6,212 nucleotides of DNA from Planctomycetota bacterium. GTDB taxonomy: Bacteria > Planctomycetota > Phycisphaerae > Phycisphaerales > UBA1924. A model generated the notes under the pieces. The model saw nothing but the letters and a program-made list of their open reading frames with translations, had not been told where the DNA came from and did not search any database. A program made the translations under genes and the position numbers. Below are positions 1 to 6,212 of this stretch, piece by piece (position 1 is the first letter of the stretch; each line of letters opens with the position of its first letter). Location of the stretch: positions 1 through 6,212 of the forward strand of contig JAEYNG010000073.1 in NCBI GenBank assembly GCA_023412695.1, given 5' to 3'.

Positions 1-179
1 CGGGCATCACCATCAACATCTTCCTTCTCCCGTGCTGGAGCCAGTCGAGCGAGGACGTCGCGTTCGCCCACCGCATCGCCGAGACGACCCGCGGCCGCGT
101 CTTCTTCACCGCCGGCAAGGACCTCGACCGCTTCGTCCTCTGGGACTACGTCGCCAACCGGCGCCGCGTCATCGCCTGA
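1..179 (+). CDS. VWA domain protein, C-terminal fragment
   Basis: This is the last 58 codons of a gene that begins outside the window; the reading frame starts at base 3 and ends at a TGA at 177-179. The visible peptide begins GITINIFLLP, continues with a helix-like stretch (AHRIAETTRGRVFF) and ends with LDRFVLWDYVANRRR. The pattern 'GI-x-IN-x-F-x-L ... RGR-x-FF ... L-x-x-(F/Y)VL-x-DY-(V)-x-x-RR' matches, from memory, the closing beta-strand and helix of bacterial VWA proteins that are often encoded near MoxR-type ATPases. The metal-binding MIDAS motif (DxSxS) would lie upstream and cannot be checked. The function is unknown. VWA domains usually mediate metal-dependent protein binding. The next gene starts 37 bp downstream on the same strand. 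The family call is fairly secure; any role would be a guess. Confidence 0.65.
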   Translation, partial: GITINIFLLPCWSQSSEDVAFAHRIAETTRGRVFFTAGKDLDRFVLWDYVANRRRVIA

Positions 180-202
180 ACGCCGCCCCGCTCGGCGCGA
201 CC

Positions 203-208
203 TATCTT
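203..208 (+). promoter_or_regulatory. Possible -10 box (TATCTT) before uup
   Basis: TATCTT fits the TANNNT form of a -10 element and ends 8 nt before the uup ATG. The 37-bp gap holds no purine-rich Shine-Dalgarno sequence, so a transcript starting at or next to the ATG (leaderless) is conceivable. No convincing -35 box is seen. A six-base match is weak evidence, and read-through from the VWA gene is equally possible. Confidence 0.2.
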
Positions 209-216
209 CCGGCATC

Positions 217-2142
<1,926 letters not shown>

Positions 2143-2151
2143 TCCCCTCGC

Positions 2152-2156
2152 AGGAG
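2152..2156 (+). promoter_or_regulatory. Ribosome binding site of cydA
   Basis: AGGAG lies 6 nt before the ATG at 2163. It decides the start: the frame is open upstream to a GTG at 2115 inside uup, but the extra 16 residues do not resemble CydA, and only the ATG at 2163 has a Shine-Dalgarno sequence at normal distance. Confidence 0.75.
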
Positions 2157-2162
2157 CCGCCC

Positions 2163-3512
2163 ATGTCCGCCGAGCCGCACGACCTGCTCTTCGCCCGGCT
2201 GCAGATGGCCTGGAGCCTCGGCTTCCACATCATCTTCGCAGTCGTCGGCATCGGCATGCCCGCGCTCATGGCCATCGCCGAGTACCGCTGGCTCCGCACC
2301 GGCAACCCCGCAGCCAAAGACCTCGCCAAGCAGTGGGCCAAGGGCACCGCCATCTTCTTCGCTGTCGGCGCGGTCTCCGGCACCGTCCTCTCGTTCGAGC
2401 TCGGCCTCCTCTGGCCAGCGTTCATGGAACACGCAGGCGGCATCATCGGCTTCCCCTTCAGCCTCGAGGGCTTCGCCTTCTTCACCGAGGCGATCTTCCT
2501 CGGCATCTATCTCTACGGCTGGGACCGCGTGCCGAGATGGGCGCACTGGTGGTCCGGTGTCGCCGTCGCCGTCAGCGGCGCGGCCTCCGCCGTGTTCGTC
2601 ATCATGGTCAACGGCTGGATGAACACGCCGACCGGCTTCAGCTACGACCCCGCCACCGGCGTCTTCAGCGACATCGACCCCGTCGCCGCGATGTTCAACC
2701 CCGCCTGGAAGCCTCAAGCCCTGCACATGGTCGTCGCCGCGTACCTCTCCACCGCGTTCGCCGCCGCGGGCATCCACGCGTGGGGCCTGCTCAAGCGCCC
2801 CGACAGCGCGTTCCACCGCGAGGCCCTCAAGATCTGCATGACCGTCGGGCTCGTCACCGCCATCCTCCAGCCCATCACCGGCGACTATGCCGCCAAGGTC
2901 GTCGCCCAGACCCAGCCCGTCAAGCTCGCCGCGATGGAGGGGCAGTTCCACACCGAACGCGGCGCCCCGCTCCGCATCGGCGGGTGGCCCGACGAGTCCC
3001 GCGGCGAAACGCCCTTCGCGATCGAGATCCCCAAGCTCCTCAGCTTCCTCGCGTTCAACGATCTCGACGCCGAGGTCCGCGGCCTCAACGACTTCCCCCG
3101 CGAGAACTGGCCGCCCGTCGCGATCGTCCACTTCGCCTTCCAGATCATGGTCGGGCTCGGCATGCTCATGCTCGCCGTCGGCGCGTGGTTCGCGATCGCG
3201 GCGTGGCGGCAGCGCCGCGTGCCGACGGGCAAGTGGCTCCTCCGCGCGATCATCCTCGCCGCGCCCGCCGGCTTCCTCGCCGTCGAGGCCGGCTGGGTCG
3301 TCACCGAGGTCGGCCGGCAGCCCTGGATCATCCAGGGAATCATGCGCACACGCGACGCGGTCACGCCGATGCCCGGGCTCGTCACGCCGTTCGTCGCCTT
3401 CCTGCTTGTCTACATCGCCCTCGGCGTGGTCGTGGTGCTGCTGCTCGTCCGCCAGGTCCGCGCGGCCACACTCCCCGCAAAGTCGGAAGGGGGGACCGCC
3501 CATGGGCATTGA
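2163..3512 (+). CDS. cydA: Cytochrome bd quinol oxidase subunit I (CIO type)
   Basis: This 449-residue membrane protein has about nine hydrophobic segments (roughly 15-40, 59-80, 98-120, 128-150, 184-210, 221-240, 320-345, 360-380, 405-430). It is the haem-bearing subunit of the bd oxidase, which oxidises quinol and reduces O2 to water without pumping protons. By recalled alignment with E. coli CydA, the key residues are all present: His22 (E. coli His19), Glu102 and Glu109 (Glu99, Glu107), His188 and Met329 (His186, Met393, haem b558 ligands), Glu375 (Glu445), and the GRQPW motif at 384-388. Lys254 and Glu259 match the quinol-site residues Lys252 and Glu257. The interval from Lys254 to Met329 is about 66 residues shorter than in E. 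coli, so this is the short-Q-loop, cyanide-insensitive-oxidase (CioA) type. It lies 20 bp after uup and overlaps cydB by 11 bp. The subunit is essentially certain; cioA is an equally valid name. Confidence 0.97.
   Translation: MSAEPHDLLFARLQMAWSLGFHIIFAVVGIGMPALMAIAEYRWLRTGNPAAKDLAKQWAKGTAIFFAVGAVSGTVLSFELGLLWPAFMEHAGGIIGFPFSLEGFAFFTEAIFLGIYLYGWDRVPRWAHWWSGVAVAVSGAASAVFVIMVNGWMNTPTGFSYDPATGVFSDIDPVAAMFNPAWKPQALHMVVAAYLSTAFAAAGIHAWGLLKRPDSAFHREALKICMTVGLVTAILQPITGDYAAKVVAQTQPVKLAAMEGQFHTERGAPLRIGGWPDESRGETPFAIEIPKLLSFLAFNDLDAEVRGLNDFPRENWPPVAIVHFAFQIMVGLGMLMLAVGAWFAIAAWRQRRVPTGKWLLRAIILAAPAGFLAVEAGWVVTEVGRQPWIIQGIMRTRDAVTPMPGLVTPFVAFLLVYIALGVVVVLLLVRQVRAATLPAKSEGGTAHGH
3485..3494 (+). promoter_or_regulatory. 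Ribosome binding site of cydB
   Basis: The purine run GGAAGGGGGG ends 7 nt before the cydB ATG at 3502 and lies inside the last codons of cydA. It supports the ATG at 3502 over the much longer open frame upstream, and it suggests translational coupling of the two subunits. Confidence 0.7.
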
Positions 3513-4554
3513 GTACGCGACCGCCTGGCTCATGCTCGCCGCGCTCGGCCTCTACACCCTCCTCGGCGGGGCCGACTTCGGCGCGGGCGTGTGGGACCTG
3601 CTCGCGACCGGCCCGCGCAAGCGACAGCAGCGCGAGCGACTCGCCCACGCCATCGGCCCGATCTGGGAGGCCAACCACGTCTGGGTCATCGCCGTTGTCG
3701 TCCTGCTGTTCACCTGCTTCCCGCGCGCCTTCGCCGCGATCATGACCGCCCTGCACGTGCCCGTCACGCTCGTGCTCCTGGGCATCGTCGCCCGCGGCAC
3801 ATCCTTCGTCTTCCGCACCTACTCCCCCGGCGACGACCGCACGCAGAACCGCTGGGGCATGGTGTTCTCGATCGCCAGCGTCGCCACGCCCATCCTCCTC
3901 GGCGTCACCCTCGGCACGCTCGCGACCGGCACGCTCCGCTGGCAGGACGGCGTCTACGTCTCGGGCTTCTTCGCCCCCTGGCTCGCCCCGTTCCCCTGGG
4001 CGGTCGGCGTCTTCGCCCTCTCGATCTTCGCCTTCCTCGCCGCGGTCTACATGTGCGCCGAGCTCCGCACCGCCGAGGCCCCGCTGCGCGACGACTTCCG
4101 CCGCCGCGCCCTCCTCGCCGCCATCGCCGTCGGCATGAGCGCCGCCCTCTGCTGGGTGCTGGCCTCCCGCGGCGCGCCCGAGCTCAGCCGCGGCCTCTCC
4201 GGCGCGTGGTGGACCTGGCCCCTGCAGATCGCCACCGGCCTCGCCGCCTCCGGCGCGATCTGGTCCCTCTGGACGCGGCGCTACTTCGCCGCCCGAGCGC
4301 TCGCCGTCGTGCAGGTCTCGCTCATCGTCCTCGGCTACGGCGCGGCCCTCTTCCCCTACCTCGTCGTGCCCGACGTCCGCATCGACGACTCCGCCGCGCC
4401 GCCGCGCACGCACGCCCTCGTGCTCGCCGCGTTCGGCGCGGGAGCGATCATCCTGATCCCCTCGCTCTTCATCCTCTACCGCGTGTTCAAGGGCGAACGA
4501 GCCTTCCGCCTGGTTGACCGCGCGGGCACGGGCGGCGACGCAGCGCAGAGCTAG
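3502..4554 (+). CDS. cydB: Cytochrome bd quinol oxidase subunit II (CIO type)
   Basis: This 350-residue integral membrane protein has about nine hydrophobic segments and pairs with CydA to form the bd oxidase heterodimer. CydB carries no catalytic haem of its own in most family members and stabilises the haem-bearing subunit. Family hallmarks are GGADFGAGVWDLL at 22-34 and IGPIWEANHVWVI at 51-63; the Glu-Ala-Asn-His form of the second motif is typical of CIO-type CydB, where E. coli has Asp-Gly-Asn-Gln. The length fits the family (about 330-380). The start overlaps the end of cydA by 11 bp and has its own purine-rich ribosome site. The last 25 residues are polar and rich in Gly, Ala and Arg, consistent with a soluble tail. 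The gene ends with TAG only 8 bp before the next start, leaving no room for a small CydX-type subunit gene, and cydDC is not in the window. Confidence 0.96.
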   Translation: MGIEYATAWLMLAALGLYTLLGGADFGAGVWDLLATGPRKRQQRERLAHAIGPIWEANHVWVIAVVVLLFTCFPRAFAAIMTALHVPVTLVLLGIVARGTSFVFRTYSPGDDRTQNRWGMVFSIASVATPILLGVTLGTLATGTLRWQDGVYVSGFFAPWLAPFPWAVGVFALSIFAFLAAVYMCAELRTAEAPLRDDFRRRALLAAIAVGMSAALCWVLASRGAPELSRGLSGAWWTWPLQIATGLAASGAIWSLWTRRYFAARALAVVQVSLIVLGYGAALFPYLVVPDVRIDDSAAPPRTHALVLAAFGAGAIILIPSLFILYRVFKGERAFRLVDRAGTGGDAAQS

Positions 4555-4557
4555 CAT
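4552..4557 (+). promoter_or_regulatory. Possible -10 box (TAGCAT) before flavoprotein gene
   Basis: TAGCAT, which includes the cydB stop codon, fits TANNNT and ends 5 nt before the GTG at 4563 and 8 nt before the in-frame GTG at 4566. The latter equals the distance seen before uup. There is no clear Shine-Dalgarno sequence here either. No -35 box is convincing, and cotranscription with cydB is the simpler reading. Confidence 0.15.
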
Positions 4558-4562
4558 CCGCC

Positions 4563-5492
4563 GTGGTGGCCGACGCGATCATCATCGGGGGCGGGCCCGC
4601 CGGTCTCTCGGCGGCGCTGGTCCTCGCCCGCTGCCGCCGCAACGTCATCGTCATCGACGCCGGCCACACACGCAACGCCGCCGCTCGGCACATGCACAAC
4701 TACCTCACCCGCGACGGCGTCCCGCCGCGCGAGTTCCGCCGCCTCGCCCGCGCCGAGCTGCGCAACCTCGGCGTGCGAACCCTCAACGCCACCGCCGTTG
4801 ACGCGGCCCGCAATCGCGATGGCCTGTTCACGATCCGCCTCGCCAGCGGCCGCGAGCTCCGCTCCCGCGCCCTCCTCCTCGCGACCGGCGTCGTCGATGT
4901 CCTCCCGCAGGTGCCGGGCTTCGACACCCTCTACGGCCGAACGATCCACCACTGCCCGTACTGCGACGGCTACCCCTACGCCGACAAGCGGCTCGCGGCC
5001 TACGGAAAGGGCCGCGCCGCCATCGGCCTCGCCATGCTCCTCAAGCAGTGGACCGACGACGTCATCGCCTGCACCGACGGCGAGCCGCTCACCGCCGCCG
5101 ACCGCGCCCGCGCCAAGCGCCACGGCATCGCGCTCCGCGAGTCACGCGTCACCCGCTTCGAGGGCCGCGCCGGCCGGCTCCGGCGAGTGCACTTCTCCCG
5201 AGGCGAGCCGCTCGATCGCGACGGCCTCTTCTTCAACACCGGGCAGGTGCAGCGCAGCGGCCTTGCCGCGAAGCTCAAGTGCGAGTTCAAGGACAACGGC
5301 GGCATCCGCACCGACCGCCGTCAGTGCGCGGGCATGCCGGGCCTCTACGTCGCCGGCGACGCCGACCGCGAGGTGCAGTTCGTCGTGGTCGCCGCGTCCC
5401 AGGGAGCGACCGCCGGCACCGCGATCAACCAAGACCTCCTCCGCAGGTTCCCCGGCGCGCCCCGCGCCCGCGTATCCGCCAACAGCCGGTGA
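4563..5492 (+). CDS. Thioredoxin-reductase-like FAD dithiol/disulfide oxidoreductase
   Basis: This 309-residue soluble flavoprotein has the low-molecular-weight thioredoxin reductase layout. The N-terminal FAD-binding motif is IIIGGGPAGLSAAL (6-19), the mid-FAD motif is LLATGV (105-110), the redox-active CxxC is HCPYCDG (130-136; Cys131 and Cys134), and the C-terminal FAD motif is GLYVAGDADREVQF (260-273), followed by an alanine-rich helix. The second nucleotide domain is degenerate: where TrxB has GGGxSA and then HRRxxxR for NADPH, this protein has AYGKGRAAIGLA (146-157) and no HRR motif. True thioredoxin reductase is therefore doubtful. The relatives I recall are bacterial 'NAD(P)/FAD-dependent oxidoreductases' and the dithiol oxidases GliT and DepH, which pass electrons to O2. 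The start is GTG at 4563; a second GTG follows at once (4566) and cannot be excluded. The gene begins 8 bp after cydB, so coexpression with the bd oxidase is likely. The fold is secure; the substrate and electron donor are unknown. Confidence 0.88.
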   Translation: MVADAIIIGGGPAGLSAALVLARCRRNVIVIDAGHTRNAAARHMHNYLTRDGVPPREFRRLARAELRNLGVRTLNATAVDAARNRDGLFTIRLASGRELRSRALLLATGVVDVLPQVPGFDTLYGRTIHHCPYCDGYPYADKRLAAYGKGRAAIGLAMLLKQWTDDVIACTDGEPLTAADRARAKRHGIALRESRVTRFEGRAGRLRRVHFSRGEPLDRDGLFFNTGQVQRSGLAAKLKCEFKDNGGIRTDRRQCAGMPGLYVAGDADREVQFVVVAASQGATAGTAINQDLLRRFPGAPRARVSANSR

Positions 5493-5503
5493 ATGTGCCG
5501 GGT

Positions 5504-5522
5504 TTCACCGCGCGTTCACCGC
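5504..5522 (+). repeat. Direct repeat TTCACCGC x2 upstream of catalase
   Basis: The octamer TTCACCGC occurs at 5504-5511 and again at 5515-5522, 11 bp apart start to start, which is about one turn of the helix. This puts both copies on the same face of the DNA, as in many activator or repressor sites. They lie just after the flavoprotein stop codon and 43 bp before the catalase ATG. The repeat is exact and visible; a regulatory role is inference, and chance is possible in GC-rich DNA. Confidence 0.35.
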
Positions 5523-5539
5523 CCGGGCACGCGCGCGGT
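5507..5539 (+). promoter_or_regulatory. Inverted repeat / hairpin in catalase leader
   Basis: ACCGCGCG at 5507-5514 is the exact reverse complement of CGCGCGGT at 5532-5539, with a 17-base loop that holds the palindrome GCCCGGGC (5521-5528). As RNA it could form a stable GC-rich stem between the flavoprotein and catalase genes. No T-run follows, so it is not a standard intrinsic terminator. It could be an operator, a processing or attenuation element, or chance. It overlaps the TTCACCGC direct repeat. The rest of the 73-bp spacer has no clear sigma70 promoter. Confidence 0.35.
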
Positions 5540-5551
5540 CAAGAGTCCCGC

Positions 5552-5558
5552 AAAGGAG
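5552..5558 (+). promoter_or_regulatory. Ribosome binding site of manganese catalase
   Basis: AAAGGAG ends 7 nt before the ATG at 5566, a near-ideal Shine-Dalgarno sequence and the strongest in the window. It fixes the start and suggests that the catalase is translated more strongly than its neighbours. Confidence 0.85.
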
Positions 5559-5565
5559 AACAAGG

Positions 5566-6212
5566 ATGTTCTATCACGACGGCGGGAAGCTGCAGTACAA
5601 GGTCCGTGTCGATCGCCCGGATCCGGTGTTCGCCAAGGCCCTGCAACAGGCGATCGGCGGCGTCGAGGGCGAGATCCGCGTCGCGCTCCAGTACCTGTTC
5701 CAGGCATGGGGCGCCCGCGGGCCAAAGAAGTACCGCGACATGCTGCTCAGCACCGGCACGGAGGAACTCGCGCACATCGAGATGCTCTCGACCGCCGTCG
5801 CGCTGAACCTGCAGGACGCCCCGCTGGAAGAAGAGGAGGCCGCCCGCGACCCCATGCTGCAGGCGATCCTCGGCGGAATGAACCCCCGCCACGTGCTCTC
5901 AGCAGCCATGTGCGCCCTCCCCGTCGATTCCTCCGGCGTGCCGTTCTGCTGCTCGCACATCTACGCCAGCGGCAACACCGCGGCGGACATGCTCTCAAAC
6001 GTCGTCGCCGAGAGCACCGGCCGAATGCTCGCCGTGCAGCTCTACAAGATGACCGACGACACCGGGATGAAGGACATGCTCCGCTTCCTCATCGCCCGCG
6101 ACACGATGCACCAGAACCAGTGGCTGGCGGCGTGGGAGGACATGGGCGGGCGTGAGAATCACCCGATCCCGAACAACTTCCCGCAGGACGAGGAGCATCA
6201 GGAGTTCAGCTA
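5566..6212 (+). CDS. Manganese catalase, C-terminus cut by window edge
   Basis: The 215 complete codons seen encode the N-terminal four-helix-bundle part of a dimanganese (non-haem) catalase, which splits two H2O2 into water and O2 in the cytoplasm. The start MFYHDGGKLQY and the blocks AIGGVEGEIRVALQYLFQAW (29-48), GTEELAHIEML (64-74), LGGMNPRH (102-109), YASGNTAADM (133-142) and IARDTMHQNQWL (176-187) are family signatures. All five metal ligands are present, one residue later than in the Lactobacillus plantarum enzyme: Glu36, Glu67, His70, Glu149 and His182. By the same offset, the second-shell Arg147 and Glu178 of that enzyme become Ala148 and Asp179. The frame is open at the edge, after a block like the family's PIPNNFPQ...QEFSY, so roughly 50-80 residues are missing. 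A Cys-Cys pair at 128-129 is unusual as far as I recall. The gene follows the flavoprotein by 73 bp and has its own strong ribosome site and structured leader. Confidence 0.96.
   Translation, partial: MFYHDGGKLQYKVRVDRPDPVFAKALQQAIGGVEGEIRVALQYLFQAWGARGPKKYRDMLLSTGTEELAHIEMLSTAVALNLQDAPLEEEEAARDPMLQAILGGMNPRHVLSAAMCALPVDSSGVPFCCSHIYASGNTAADMLSNVVAESTGRMLAVQLYKMTDDTGMKDMLRFLIARDTMHQNQWLAAWEDMGGRENHPIPNNFPQDEEHQEFS

Noticed and set aside
181..208. Terminator between the VWA gene and uup (CGCCG at 181-185 with CGGCG at 193-197)
   Set aside because: Only a 5-bp stem with a 7-base loop and no T-run; expected by chance at this GC content.
2887..3501. Long N-terminal extension of the cydB frame into cydA
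   Set aside because: It is a Ser/Arg/Pro-rich out-of-frame reading of cydA; CydB homology starts exactly at the ATG at 3502.
3382..4557. 391-codon minus-strand open frame opposite cydB
   Set aside because: Same shadow effect; highly biased composition, and it would encode no membrane or other recognisable domain.
4563..5492. Naming the flavoprotein trxB
   Set aside because: The CxxC and FAD motifs fit, but the NADPH motifs of thioredoxin reductase are absent, so the gene symbol would claim too much.
5493..6155. 220-codon plus-strand open frame overlapping the catalase in another frame
   Set aside because: Arg/Pro/Gly-rich shadow; the true frame, from 5566, has all catalase ligands and a strong ribosome site.

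Overview
This is a GC-rich window in which every supported gene lies on the + strand and most codons end in C or G. It holds six genes packed closely: the tail of a von Willebrand factor A (VWA) domain protein, an ABC-F ATPase of the Uup type, cydA and cydB of a cytochrome bd quinol oxidase, a thioredoxin-reductase-like flavoprotein, and a manganese catalase cut off by the right edge. No RNA genes, insertion sequences, CRISPR arrays or tRNAs are visible. The strong GC3 bias, the CIO-type (short Q-loop) bd oxidase, the VWA protein and the weak or absent Shine-Dalgarno sites before several genes would suit a free-living, GC-rich, Gram-negative-like bacterium. A planctomycete such as a member of Phycisphaerae is my best guess, but that is inference and not proven by the sequence.

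Layout: 1-179 is the C-terminal 58 codons of the VWA protein. After 37 bp comes uup (217-2142), a translation-associated tandem ATPase. Twenty bp later begins cydA (2163-3512), which overlaps cydB (3502-4554) by 11 bp. Eight bp after cydB comes the flavoprotein (4563-5492). A 73-bp spacer then leads to the catalase gene (5566 to the window end), which has the best Shine-Dalgarno sequence in the window. That spacer is the only non-coding stretch with visible structure: an 8-bp inverted repeat and an octamer repeated at 11-bp spacing. No stretch over 300 bp lacks a gene.

Working together: CydAB would oxidise quinol and reduce O2 to water at the membrane. Manganese catalase would break down H2O2 in the cytoplasm. 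The CxxC flavoprotein would act on dithiols or disulfides. Together they look like an oxygen- and peroxide-handling block read as one operon, possibly with a separate control point in front of the catalase. Uup is probably a housekeeping neighbour rather than a functional part. I see no wholly new system. The points most worth a second look are the flavoprotein's degenerate pyridine-nucleotide site, the structured catalase leader, the insertion in the second Uup ATPase domain, and possible leaderless starts for uup and the flavoprotein gene.
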